Notes under the pieces: model-generated
What the model was told of the DNA's origin: nothing
Seen by the model: the letters and a program-made list of their open reading frames with translations, nothing else
Databases searched by the model: none
Translations under genes and position numbers: made by a program
Shown here: positions 36,788 to 47,659 of the stretch, piece by piece
Layout of the letters: each line of letters begins with the position of its first letter
Numbering within the stretch: position 1 is the stretch's first letter
Assembly (NCBI GenBank): GCA_031769625.1
Contig: JAUIMM010000126.1
Location: 7,526,001-7,590,000 of the forward strand
DNA: 64,000 nucleotides
Source: Taudactylus pleione
Taxonomy: Eukaryota > Chordata > Amphibia > Anura > Myobatrachidae
Direction of reading: 5' to 3'

Positions 36788-38202
36788 GGCCCGTATTCAA
36801 TTTGAGGCAAAAAGTCCAGACTTTTCACCTACTGGACTTTTCGCCTCCTTCGCCTGTTTTCCAGGCGGAAAAGTAACGTGTGCATGCCCGCTATTGCCCG
36901 TATTCAATTCCAAAGTAGACAAAATCGGGAACAGGCAAATACGGGAATTTTTGGGAAATAATTGTAGGGCCCCCTAAAGATGTCCAAACCTCGGGGATCA
37001 CTATGGGTGCCCCCGTTTTTGCCTGCAGAAGGATGTCAGCTTTTTGAATAGATGTGGCAGGTGGTTATTTTTCCCGACAATGAAGTGATGCAGAAGAGCA
37101 CTTAGGTTTTTTTTTTTTTTTTTAAAGTGGTCCCATCAAATTTGGGGTACATGAAAATGGGGGTAAGCATATTTTTAAGTCCCTAAAGGTCATTTTAAAA
37201 ATTCTTTAAAAATACAGCTGCCACTACTCTGAGCAATGAAAAAAACACCTGCCACATACTTGGGTATCCCACCAGAATTAATTTCGTTAGTTTGGCATTT
37301 TGTTTCCCTATTTTTTTTTCACCCCAAAATTTTGACAATTTATTTTGGGGTGTCCCGATTTTTATTTTTTTTGCACATTTCGTTTTAAGGGGGCATTCCC
37401 AAGGGTGCAGGCTATTTTTTAAGCCTGCATCTCTAAACCCCAAATCTGCACTTTTTTTTTCACCTGCTATAGGTAATTGAAAAATTATCCGTGTTTTTTT
37501 AAATGACCCTTCGCCCCATTTACGAAAAAAATGGGAATTTTCGGGAAATATGCCTGGGACCCCCCTAAAGATGTCCAGACATGGGGGTTCACTATGGGTA
37601 CCCCCATTTTTGCCTACTGAACGAAGTCGGGGGTTGTAATAGCCGCGCAAGGTGCAATTTTGTGGGTATGAAGAAGTGGTAAAGAATAGCACTTAGATTA
37701 TTATTTTGGGGGAAAATAACTATTGCTATCAAATTTGGGGTACATGAAAATGGGGGTAAGCATTTTTTTAAGTCCCTAAATTTATTTTTTAAAATCTGCA
37801 AAATTGAACCTGCCACTTGTCCCCGCAATGAAGAAAACACCTGCTGCATACATGGGGACCCAACCTGAAATAATTTAGGTAGTTTGGCACTTTGTTCAAC
37901 TGTTTTTTTGTTTTTTTTTACCCCCAAAATTAAACATAATTTTTTTTGGGTGTCCCAAATATTTTTAAACTTTTTTTGATGCAGTTTACCCGCAATGTTG
38001 TACCCCAAAACCGCAATTCTGCCCTTTTTTCCGCCTGCTATTCATAGGCGAAACTTTTTTGCCTATTAAATTGCATTGATTTTCTGCCTAGGCGAAAAGT
38101 CTTCCAAATTGAATACAGAGGAAACTCAAAACAGGTGAAAATTACGTCATCAGTGAAAAAGTATCGCAGAAACTGACTTTTCGCCTCAAATTGATTGCGG
38201 CC
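36788..38202. mobile_element. TIR element with internal 590-bp tandem duplication
   Basis: The ends 'ggcccgtattcaatttgagg' and 'cctcaaattgattgcggcc' are imperfect inverted repeats, and inner 'aaaagtc'/'gacttttcgcc' extends them. Inside, 'gggaatttt' and the text after it ('ctaaagatgtcca', 'ttggggtacatgaaaatggg') occur twice, starting at 36,943 and 37,533, a 590-bp period. Long minus-strand frames (165 and 138 codons) arise from these two repeats and show no transposase motif. Confidence 0.75.
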
Positions 38203-38604
38203 CAAAGTACTTTACATTTGAATTTAAAATACAATATAGAAAATAAGCTTCTCAGCAATCAGACATCAGTGAATTGCGTGAGTAAACAGGTGAGTCTTGA
38301 GTATTTTTTTTAAGGCTTCTAAAGTGGAGCCCTCTTGGACTGTGTGGGGAAGCGAGTTTCATAGAGTCTTAGCCTCAAAGCTAAAAGTTCTAACCCTAGC
38401 TACAGCCCTGGTTCTACCCCCAGATGAATTCAGGGAGACTATAGGTACTGCTAATAGTCCTTTTATCTACAGATCGCAGTAATTGAGCGAGGTAGTAAAG
38501 AATTAGAAGCTGAGTCAGGTACCTTGGGCTCTGGTTATGTAGGGCTTTGAAAGTCAGTAAGCTAATCTTGAAACCGTTTTCCATTGTACAGGCAGCCAGT
38601 GAAG
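38203..38604 (-). pseudogene. LINE ORF C-terminus and 3' UTR
   Basis: The minus strand near 38,500-38,600 gives ISLLTFKALHNQSPRYLT, and in another frame near 38,300-38,350 TLEALKKILKTHLFTHA. Both are typical of the C-terminal region of these LINE ORFs. A 3' UTR with 'gtaaagtactttgg' follows and is interrupted by the TIR element at 36,788. Confidence 0.75.
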
Positions 38605-38608
38605 GTGT

Positions 38609-40869
38609 TAAGGATACTGGATTTCAACCTCTTTACGCACCTACCTATACCTTCTAAACCCTGCCTATGAACCTCTAAAATTGACGCTATTTGCATACGC
38701 AGTCATACATTAAAATAAAGACTTTAGACCTTGAACATGTGTTCCAAAGCACAAAGTATTATTCAAGTAAAGTACAGTCAGTTACACGCTGTGATCTAAG
38801 TACAATTTAGCGCAAAGAATTATACAGACCCAAGATACAGTTATTACATATGCAAAAGAACAGTGATTAAACTTCAAACAATGAGGGAGAGAGAGAGGGA
38901 GAGAAAGAGAGACAGAGAGAGATGTCTGCTGTGAGCACATGTCCAAGATGGCTGATGAGGGTGTGTGTGTGTGTGGGTGTGTGTGTGTGTGGGGGTTGTT
39001 AGGGCCCTGTCCTATTTTTCAAACCGCATGGTCTCCGAACACAAACTCCATTTTGAATGTAAGAAAACTCACATAATGTTGTAACTCTGTAAATCATATA
39101 TCCATTAATGATCATACTTATAATAACTACAACAACCTATTTGTACTATACAACAACAAAACTGAGTAGAATTATAACTATAATAACAAGACTATTAATT
39201 CACAACTTCCATGAATCAAGCACATGTTTCAATGGGGGGGCGGAGGGGAGTATCACATGTAATACCATTGTCTAACCCACTTGCTGGTAGCCATCTTTAA
39301 TAAAATCTGCAGTGTCTATCTTATACACGATTATTACTTGTAACATTCAAAGCTGTTATTAATTAAACTTCCATAATATAACACTGATACCAGCCTATGA
39401 TTACATTCATGATACTGTACAAACTTATTCAGATAGTAATTATCATATAGTAGCCAAAATACCAGTACTCACAATACACAATTCTATCATAACACTGAAA
39501 TAACACCAAACCCATGCCAGTCTTATTGCCATAATCACACTATTAATAATTCACCATTCCAATGAATCAAGTACATGGTACCAGGCCCATATCACAAAAG
39601 GAAAAACACATGGAACCAAGTATGTATGTATATCTCAGTCAGACCCATATTGAATACTACTTTTACAAATTCACTTAATTACTAAATGTTAACACAGCCT
39701 TTACCAGACTACAATACAATCGTGTTACACATATAGTCTACTACAGATTGAGACAAACTTGCTACAAATACACTAACTACCCAAGGGATATTCAAAGCAT
39801 TACAGCTTGATAACCTTGCTGTTAATCACCATATTAATCACTACACACAATCTATATAAGCTATAAACGGATTAATACAAACTTGATACAATACCCAAAT
39901 AGGCTAACTAATGTACAGTGTACTTTAGCCATTATGAGTAGATATCTCCAGGCCTCCTGGGGAATGAAGCTGCATTTTGGCCTCCTTCTGGGGGGGGGAG
40001 TCTGCTCTGCCTGTGTCTCTGGTGTCTCCTTGCAAGAATGTGTGTTCCCAGTATATCCCTGTAAGGGTGTCCACAGTGTAAAAGCCATACTCCTCCCCTG
40101 ACCTGTGAAAAGGGCCTCCCAAACCCCCACCTTGAAACTCCTATCCCACCAGTGTGATACAAATGCTAAACAGGTCACTTTAAATGGACACAGATCAGCC
40201 TCCAAAGCTTGTTGTCTCCTTATTCCCCCCCTGCATGCATAAGTAAGCTGCTAACATTTTACAAAGTACATTTTGGTGTTTTAACTCTCTACGGTCCATA
40301 AGTTGAGAATGCATGTTGCGACCTTCACCCCGATGATACCGGAAAGCTGTTGAGAAAGTGCACATTAGTATAACACCAAACACGGCTTACTTATCATGTA
40401 TTAAACCTTATATATCAAATAGTCTTTATTTCACAGCATTTGTAATAAATGAATAAAAGTTGGATCTTATACTTTAAAGCTATGGAACCTTTTATGTGAG
40501 TGTGCATTATGTAAGTATTAGGGGCTTGGGAAAAGACGTTAGTGTGATTGCACACGCCTGCAGCTAATAAATGGCATTCGAATGCAGGATATTACGCATT
40601 CGCTAATGTGCGACATATTAACAGTTTAACTGTATGTATTAGTGTGCGTATGATTTCTGGTAAAATATGCGATTGCATGATGCTAGTAGTAGCATCGCCA
40701 TATGTACTTAAGTGTGAGTTTAGCTAAAATGGCGCTGGGTGGCCATTTGCAAAATGGCGTCTTGCAGATTCTTGTTTCTAAAATGGAGTCTAGCTGCCAT
40801 TCGCAAGATGGCATCGCGCAAGCTAATTTTTATGCTGATTCCGTCTCAGCCACTAATCCAGCTTCGACA
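38609..40869 (-). mobile_element. Solo LTR of the ERV family at the window end
   Basis: The low end 'taaggatactggatttcaac' and high end 'ccactaatccagcttcgaca' match both ends of the ERV 3' LTR (57,078-58,544). Flanking GTGT at 38,605-38,608 and 40,870-40,873 is a 4-bp target duplication, as made by gammaretrovirus-type integrases, and it fixes the LTR as minus 5'-TGTC...CTTA-3'. Without it the LINE text runs straight through. It is 2.26 kb against 1.47 kb in the ERV, mostly from extra AT-rich sequence between about 38,890 and 40,150 that includes (GA)n (38,884-38,925) and (GT)n (38,959-38,992) tracts. Confidence 0.9.
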
Positions 40870-40873
40870 GTGT

Positions 40874-40980
40874 AGAGGATGAGTGTTATGTGGCTGGAGA
40901 GGGGCTGGTTGGTTAATAGCCTGGCAGCAGCATTTTGTATTAGCTGCAAACAGTGCAATTTTTGTGCTGGGATACTCAGG
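40874..40980 (-). pseudogene. LINE RT pseudogene, LQLIQNAAAR part
   Basis: The minus strand reads LQLIQNAAARLLTNQPLSS in one frame, a well-known conserved stretch just after the LDYCN-type motif in CR1/L2/Rex RTs. It follows the 41,320-41,860 piece in protein order, with the MITE at 40,981-41,319 between them. Confidence 0.8.
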
Positions 40981-41319
40981 GGGATGGGTACAGGATGTCG
41001 GCGCTTGGGATCCTGGCGGTCAAAATCCCGTTGCCGGCATTCCGACTGGGTTAGGATACGGACACCTTTCGGAAGGTATCCTCACCCTCCCTTTCCAGTG
41101 TGTCAACCTAACTTCGCACCAGTTCCTAAACCTATCCTCCCCCTCCCTGCACCCTAAACCTAACCCTCTCCCCCTACTGCCTAACCCTAACCCTCCCCCG
41201 AGCCACGCTACTTGCCTTTGGGATGCTGGCGCTGGGATTCTGACAAGTCTTGGGATTCCGGTGCTGGTATTCTAAGCACCGGCATCCCCTGTGTCTGGAT
41301 ACTGACTGTATCCCAACCC
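40981..41319. mobile_element. Mutator-like MITE, copy D, inside the LINE
   Basis: The ends 'gggatgggtacaggatgtcg' and 'actgtatcccaaccc' are inverted. The core has 'taaacctaaccctctccccc'. It interrupts LINE RT text. Flanks agree at 5 of 9 positions only, so the duplication has decayed or the boundary is off by a few bases. Confidence 0.7.
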
Positions 41320-41860
41320 ATGTAGAGGGCATTTCAGTAGTCTAAGCATAATGATACAAATGCATGTATGACTTTAGGAAGATCTTCAGAGTGAATGAAG
41401 TGATTTATTCTAGCTATGTTCTTTAGATGAAAGAATGAGGATTTGATTGTGGCTGATAACTGTTGTCTAAGTATCAAGCCACTATCCAGGACAACACCAA
41501 GATTCTGCACGGGTTGCTTGTTTTGTAATTTGAACCCCCAAGCATAAGTTCAGTTGGTTGGCTATGCTGTAGTCTTGTCCTTTGATTGTGAGCTCCTATC
41601 ATAAGGACCTCTGTATTATCAGGATTCAGTCACCGTCAACTGGTGCTCATACACTCCTGGAGCTCAGCTAGACATCCATTTAAAGTTGTCATTGAGTACT
41701 CAGTAGCAATTATAGTTGGGTATCATCTGCATAGTAGTAGTATATCTAATGTTTGATTATTTCACCCAGTCATAGCATATATACTGCAAAAAGCATGTGA
41801 GATAGTATAACGCATGGCAGTGGTGACATCTTTAGTAGCCTAGGAGAAATTTTTGTTTTT
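41320..41860 (-). pseudogene. LINE reverse transcriptase pseudogene, palm part
   Basis: The minus strand encodes YYYADDTQL at about 41,712-41,741, the catalytic YADD box of non-LTR RTs. Further along, in another frame, come NLGVVLDSGLI-like and SSFFHLKNIARI text and then a LDY-stop-NAL motif at about 41,325-41,345, where the usual Cys codon is TGA. Frameshifts separate these, so it is inactive. The clade (CR1, L2 or Rex) is not resolved. Confidence 0.8.
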
Positions 41861-41870
41861 AGTTATACCT

Positions 41871-42179
41871 TGTTGTTGCATTGTTTTCTTCTGTAACTGG
41901 TCCTTGTTACCTGCTAGACATACCCACATTGGATGATAATTACAGACATACTGTAGGACTCATCAACCAGCAATTAGATTATTTTTTTATATGTGCAGAC
42001 ACTTCCCATAGTTCATACTCTGGGGTTTCTTTACATCACCTTTATTTACTGGTCCTTCTTATTAGTTTAGTTAGACATACCTGCATGGGATGAAAATTAC
42101 TCTTAGGACAAATGATCTGTACTTCTATTTTTTGCTGTGTTTATTTCAAGTCCTTTTAAATAGTTATGCTACACAATAG
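41871..42179. other. No recognised feature
   Basis: It contains two similar blocks ('tacctgctagacataccc' near 41,910 and 'gttagacatacctgcatggg' near 42,070) that may be an old local duplication. Confidence 0.35.
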
Positions 42180-42330
42180 GGGCAATTCAATTATTTTCAC
42201 CACGGCTCTGGTGTAATGGGTGCTCGACAGAGCAATTCAATTGTTGCTCCTTTCGGGCACGTATAGGTGTGGGAGCAAACATTTCTGTTCGCACCCTTCT
42301 GAGGTGGCAAGCAGAAATGTGCAATAAGTG
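42180..42330. mobile_element. Possible MITE fragment
   Basis: 'ggggcaattcaattattttc' and 'gagcaattcaattgttgctc' resemble TIR text of the 'attcaatt' kind seen at 36,788. No matching right end was found. Confidence 0.25.
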
Positions 42331-42649
42331 GTTTCAACATGTTAACCAGAACTTTGGACGGGTTAATAATTTTACATGGTTAGGCCCAGTCTATTTGCCT
42401 CGACTAGTATTTTTTATGTCATCCATAATTATTCAGTTTCTCTAACCTCCATTAATTTTATCTTTTAATGAATAACATATTCCATCCCTTCCGTATTAAT
42501 TATTCTCAACAAATGATTTATTTTAACAGTCTTACAGTATCAAATATAGTTACTGGTAAAATCCTACCTCTTTTTTAATTATATGGGTTAATGTCTATTC
42601 ACCTATTATTTTCATTTATTTATTATTTATTTTATACTTCATTTATTTT

Positions 42650-44110
42650 TTGACAAAAGCACTGGAAAGGTCATACATGGGAGATATATTTGTCTCAGGC
42701 CTCTGACCTATATGTATTAAAAAACCCAGGAAAATGTCTGTGACTGCAAAACAGACTTGATAGTGTTTGGGCTTTAATAAAGTTGGATAAGGGGTTCCTG
42801 GGGTTATGGATGGAGAGTAAGGGTGAGCTCCATCCATTAGGCCCATTTTGGGTCTTCAGGTCTTCAGCCTGATAACAGGCTAATTAGCACTTTCACCAGT
42901 AAGAGGCTGATAAAAGTGTGTCAGGGGTTTTATCCAGTGTCTCACTACTTGAGGAAAGAGACAGCAGGCCTGTTAAGAGAAATTGTGATTTATGACCGTG
43001 AGTACTGTGCATATGCCTATGTTTGTGGCAGGGGCATTAGGTCCTACCACTGATAAGAGAGGGAATCTCTTTGTTTAATTAGAGTCCAGACAGGTTAGGA
43101 TTTTATTTTATGTTTTATCTTTTTCTGCACAATAAACTAGCTTTGGCTAATTTCATGGAAACCCTGGACTGGTGTGCTGTTTTCTGGCTACTGTGTGTTT
43201 GGAAGTGCCCATCTACCTGATGACAATGGAATAAAGTACATCAAGACATTGTAATATACCTGCTGTGTCTGCTATATTACCTGAGTGCCCCCTTTTCTTC
43301 ATTTTGTGTTAAACTTAGGGGTGAGCGGGTTCGGTTTTACTCGGTTTTACTCGGTTCTTATCGCCACTTTACCGCAAATTCGGCTCGATTTTATTCGCTA
43401 TCCAAAACACGTGTTCGGCGATAGCCAATAAAAAGATCCGAGTAAAACCGAGTAAAACCGAACCCGCTCACCCCTAGTTAAACTACATGCTAGGAGTACC
43501 TATGGAGGGCACTAGGGACTGAGGAACTGGTTAAGTGCCACCCTACTGTCCATGTTGAAAATGCAGTATATATATATTGTGGCAAGATGAAAATAGATGG
43601 TGATTGTGAGCCATGGATTCTGGATGGGATCTGCCCACACAGGGAAGAAAAAGGAAGGGTGATCATACCTAAGGTCTGGTTGTGTACAGGGCCCAGGTAG
43701 GGCTGAGGAGGCAGACCAGTCAGGCTGCCAGAGGAGGCAGTCTAAAAGGGACTGTGGCAGCCCAGTGTGACTGGAGGTCAGTGGGGGATAAGAAGCCAGT
43801 ATTTAGACCTACAAAGAGGCAGGGAAGACCACAAATCTCTGAGACTGTGTGAAGCTATAGCAGCCAAGATGCAGGCAGGAGGCCAGTGGCCATACTTGCA
43901 TGGAGCAGGGAGGACCAAAATAGACAGTGAGAGACTGGAATATAAGAGACTAGCTGCCCTGATTAGTTAGGGGTCAAGAAGTGAGGTAGTGTCCTCAATA
44001 GAGGCTAGGTTTTTCTTATATTTTGTTCCTGAATGTTGACAGTAAAGCACCATTTTATTTATTGAACCTGAATTCTGTGTGTGGACCCGTATTGATTTTG
44101 TGTGATTGCA
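42650..44110 (+). mobile_element. LTR-like segments (tentative), with a nested MITE
   Basis: Two stretches look like LTRs. The first, 42,650-43,307, has 'cacaataaactagctttgg' (polyadenylation-like). The second, from about 43,578 ('tgtggcaagatgaaaatag') to 44,110, has TATA-like 'gaatataagag' at about 43,939. No gag, pol or duplicated ends were found, so this is a compositional call. Confidence 0.3.
43316..43476. mobile_element. hAT-type MITE, TAGRGRTRAG family, copy 2
   Basis: A near-palindrome with ends 'taggggtgagcgggttcgg' and its inverse. Flanking GTTAAACT at 43,308-43,315 and 43,477-43,484 is a perfect 8-bp duplication. Inside, 'ttttactcgg' repeats are mirrored by 'ccgagtaaaa'. It is non-coding. 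Confidence 0.9.
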
Positions 44111-44194
44111 CTGTAAAGCTGGGTAAGTTGCTAATTTTTTATGTTGTAGGTGTCATACTGTATGTATATATGTATATTGTATTGTAACACATCC

Positions 44195-44197
44195 TGA

Positions 44198-44240
<43 letters not shown>

Positions 44241-44415
44241 TATATTCCAATGAAGCAGCACTCTGGTCAAGAAATCCTTACGATACACAGCATTATATTA
44301 AATCCAAAATTTCAATGCCTTTAATTGAGCATTTGCCTCGGGGATACTCAATTTAAAGTAATTGAAACATTGGATTTATATCCTGCTGTGTATCGTATGG
44401 ACTTCATTGGAATAT
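44195..44415. repeat. (AT)n tract and small palindromic repeat
   Basis: An (AT)n run at about 44,199-44,235 is followed by a palindromic relic: 'tattccaatgaag' near 44,247 and 'cttcattggaata' near 44,403, with 'gatacacagca' and 'tgctgtgtatc' inside. Confidence 0.65.
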
Positions 44416-44638
44416 ATTATTGTCCCGCAGTGGATTAGAAAGAGGCACCGGGCAAAGCAATATAATTATAACCGTGAATGCAAACACCAACAATGATATA
44501 GATATATACAGATGTATCCTTAAAAATGTTTGTTGCAGGCATGCTTTTAGCCTGCTTGCTTCTCTCGGCGCACCAAGTCCCGTGAGACTCTGCTAGCACT
44601 GGGCATCTATTTTGCAGCTTTTTTGCCTAAACTGCATC

Positions 44639-45049
44639 TAATGCTGGGCATACACTATACAATTATCTGTCAGACATCTGTCCAATCTGGCTGGTTGGAA
44701 TAAAAACCTGGTAATGTATGGGAGCAAATGATGTTCAACCATTTGGTCCAAACACTGGAAAATGGACAAAAATGATTGTTCAAATTGGTTAAATTCATTT
44801 GATTTAACCAGTTAGATTGAACAACCATTTTTGTTTTTTTTCCAGTGTTTGTGAGCAAGTGGTCGATTGTCATTTGCCCCATACATTGGTGGCGACCATC
44901 AGCTGGCCGCCCGCTAAAGCTGTGGGTGGTCACCCACAGCTTATCGAGCAGCCTGGAGGCCAGCCAAAAAAAAACAGGCCGCCCTGATTCACAGCGAGCG
45001 CTCACAAAGAGCGTCCGACTCTGAATCAGAGCCTGTATGCCCAGCATTA
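44639..45049. mobile_element. MITE with TIR TAATGCTGGGCATACA
   Basis: The ends 'taatgctgggcataca' and 'tgtatgcccagcatta' are inverted with at most one mismatch. An internal inverted block ('aaatggttgaac'/'attgaacaaccattt' style) adds a hairpin. A 125-codon minus-strand frame has no known motif and is chance. Confidence 0.75.
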
Positions 45050-45088
45050 GTCACAATGTCATACAACTAGGATGCTGATTAATTTAAT

Positions 45089-45230
45089 ATATGAAACTTG
45101 TATATCTGGGTGTGACTGAGTCTGTATATGAACCACAACAGAACTTGGAATTAAAAAATCTGTGGCGACTACATTGTAGCACTTCGTATAGAGATCCAGC
45201 GACTCAGTCGCACACAGATATACAAGTGTT
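45089..45230. mobile_element. Short palindromic MITE
   Basis: The left 'acttgtatatctgggtgtga' is mirrored by 'cgcacacagatatacaagtg', and 'ctgagtc' by 'gactcag'. About 140 bp, non-coding, superfamily unknown. Confidence 0.65.
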
Positions 45231-45777
45231 ACATATCAAAGAAATCAGCACAATCTGCTTGTGGATCCTAGATGCATTTTTGCCAAAAAAAGAGGCCCAA
45301 CGCTAGCAGAGTAGCATGGAACCTGGTGGCTCACTCACGCCAGACAAGTCGCGCTCTATAAAATGATATTTTGTTACTGTCCAATGCAACAGTAACAGTG
45401 GCATCATGTGCAATGTCATTACTCACCATTTTACTATTAATGATTTCTTATCCTAAACCTGCAAATCCTATAACTATGTTGAACATAAACATGTCTACAC
45501 ACTGTTTTCTATCAGCTTTAATGATTTAGATACATTTTTATCTGATTGGTTGCTGGTTGCACTTGATTAATAAATTTCCCTGGGGCATGTGACCAGAGTA
45601 TTATGATTGGCCGCTAAGAGTACATGAACGGACCCCGCGGTCTAAATAACAATAACAAATATAAGTCAGAAAGGGTGATCATCATGAAGATTTTGCAGTT
45701 ATAGGTGTGTTTCTTATAGTTGTTACTGCTGAAATAAACTTCATTAGCACAGTATATTATAACAATCTACTAATTTA
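45231..45777. other. Unassigned sequence with CCAAT-like boxes
   Basis: Two inverted CCAAT boxes ('gattggttgctgg' near 45,545 and 'gattggccgc' near 45,606) precede 'ccccgcggtctaaataac'. This looks promoter-like, but no transcript or LTR can be tied to it. Confidence 0.2.
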
Positions 45778-46182
45778 GGGGCCTATTCATCATCACTTAA
45801 GTTAAAGTTATCGGGCCACTCATCAAGAAGGTAAAGCAGGAGATATCTCCTGCTTACCTTCCTCTGGCGGAATGGCCTGCTGTCACCATATACTAGTATG
45901 GGGACAGAATTCATTAAGCTCCGAAAATACAATAGCTTCAGATGGCGAGTGCCCCCGCTACCCGTCCCAGGTTGCAAAGAGGGATCCAAAATGTCTGGCT
46001 CCTTCTGTCAGATTATGGGGCTCTTGTGCTCATGCGTTACCTGTAGGAGCAGAGAAGCCGCTTGCGGGAACAGTTGATTTTCAGACCAGCTGTCTCCATG
46101 CTGGAGCAATGATGAATTGCTCCAGTGTCTGCGGCAAGTTAGAATGTTCGGACCCCAATTATTAACATCATGAATAGACCTC
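45778..46182. mobile_element. PIF/Harbinger-type MITE with TTA duplication
   Basis: The ends 'ggggcctattcatcatcac' and 'aacatcatgaatagacctc' are inverted. TTA flanks both sides (45,775-45,777 and 46,183-46,185), the target preferred by PIF/Harbinger elements. No transposase is present. Confidence 0.75.
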
Positions 46183-46658
46183 TTAATCATGATGTGAAGC
46201 GATCATGTGGCCACATTTGTCAAATGCTTTCTATTAAGTTTTTATTTATAATGATAAATTTTCTTTATAATAAGATTGTTTCCTGCTTATAACAATTTCA
46301 ATGACTGTATGCTGAATTTTTCATTTTAATTTATAATACAGTAACAGTGAGTGAAACATTTTTAAACTTGTGACCTTATCTATCATGTGACTACAGATTT
46401 ATAGGGGTATATATATATCTGACTAGCTGTCCCCCTAACATTGCATTCTGAAGATTGTTACCTGGCATAATGAGACGTGTTAATGACCTATTATCACCCC
46501 AAGACTGACTGTCCCTGCACTTCCAGGACTTCTCCACCACCAACTGTTTATACTTTTTTACACATGCATTTGAATTCTTAAAGACATCTGTTCCAGCCAT
46601 TATCTATACAGGACTATCTAGAACTGAATCATTGGGCGGATATCTGCCAGCGGACAGA

Positions 46659-47173
46659 GGGTCTGATTCAGAGACGGATGGTAAAGCAATCTCAACTGGA
46701 TCGCAGTTGCTAAAATATGCTAATACCTTCAAAAGCATAACCGAGCATATTATAGACATACACTGCTGCCTTCTCATATCTGTCTGACGATGTACAACAT
46801 CATTAACATCAGTAACATCTAAGCACATTGGGCAGTCACGCAGCCTGTAAGTCAAGTCTGACCAGCCACAAGCACTGCAGCTCTCCTTACATGTAAAGAG
46901 TTCTTATGCTGTGAAGGTGATCGCAATGGATCATTTATGCATGCCTACAAAACAGCGTTTAAATGGTCAGATATGCCTGCGTTTTTCTAACCAGCCATTG
47001 TTACATCCCCAAACACTAACTACCTGTCACTCACTTTGAGTGGTACCGCTGTATGAACATAATCGCTATGCGATCACTAAGTGTGTGCAGTGCTGCATTC
47101 GCCCATGCGCAATAGTAAACAATAGCTCGTTCTGTGAAAATATTGGCATTGCGTCCATCTCTGAATCAGGCCC
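46659..47173. mobile_element. MITE with CTGATTCAGAGACGGATG TIR
   Basis: The left 'gggtctgattcagagacgga' is mirrored by 'catctctgaatcaggccc'. It is related in its outer 12 bases to the 13,053 family. A further lone end of this type ('gggcctgattcagatttg') lies at 47,307. Confidence 0.7.
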
Positions 47174-47640
47174 AGATTACACTTGTACCTGGCTGCTTTG
47201 CTCTTGTTGCTATCAGCTGTATACATTTTTCAGAAACATCACTGCAACCTGTTACAGCTTCAGATCAATATCAAGATCTATGGGTGACTGTAAATAACTT
47301 TCTTTGGGCCTGATTCAGATTTGTCCAATGGGTTAAATATAAATCCAATGTTTTGGGATCTGTACATGTGCAGGATCCATCTGCGCATGTGGAAAACTGG
47401 TCCTGAGTAATTATAGCCGCCCTTAGCCGCATCATGATTGACATGCTGCAGCATTGGGTGGGGGAGGTGGAGACCAGGGCCGTTGTACAAAGCACGGGCA
47501 TGTCACCCCAGTTTTTTAGGCATGCTGAGCCCAGGGTCTGCGTTCCCGGATGCAGACTTTCTAGACCTGGCTGACCATTACTAGAAAGCTTTGGCTTATG
47601 CAGACAGGCATTATAATACATAATAGACTATTTAAATATT
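47174..47640. other. Lone TIR end, otherwise unassigned
   Basis: 'gggcctgattcagatttgtc' at 47,307 looks like the left end of another element of the preceding family, but no right end was found. Minus-strand frames are chance. Confidence 0.3.
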
Positions 47641-47659
47641 TTTATGGTGCTAATTCAAT

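Larger units (their letters stand above)
36700..41870 (-). mobile_element. LINE (CR1/L2/Rex-like), split by three later insertions
   Basis: The minus-strand RT is recognisable in separated pieces that become collinear if the inserts at 36,788-38,202, 38,609-40,869 and 40,981-41,319 are disregarded. The 3' end is an (ATT)n microsatellite at 36,711-36,755, after 'aaaagtgctatata' on the minus strand. The 5' side ends near 41,870, so the copy is 5'-truncated, as LINEs usually are. Confidence 0.85.

Noticed and set aside
37195..38008. Minus-strand genes of 165 and 138 codons
   Set aside because: Both frames lie in the duplicated inner blocks of a TIR element, have low-complexity composition and match no protein motif I know.
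45540..45660. Host gene promoter (CCAAT boxes, GC-rich start)
   Set aside because: No exon, CpG island or downstream coding region supports it; two ATTGG words are expected by chance at this density.
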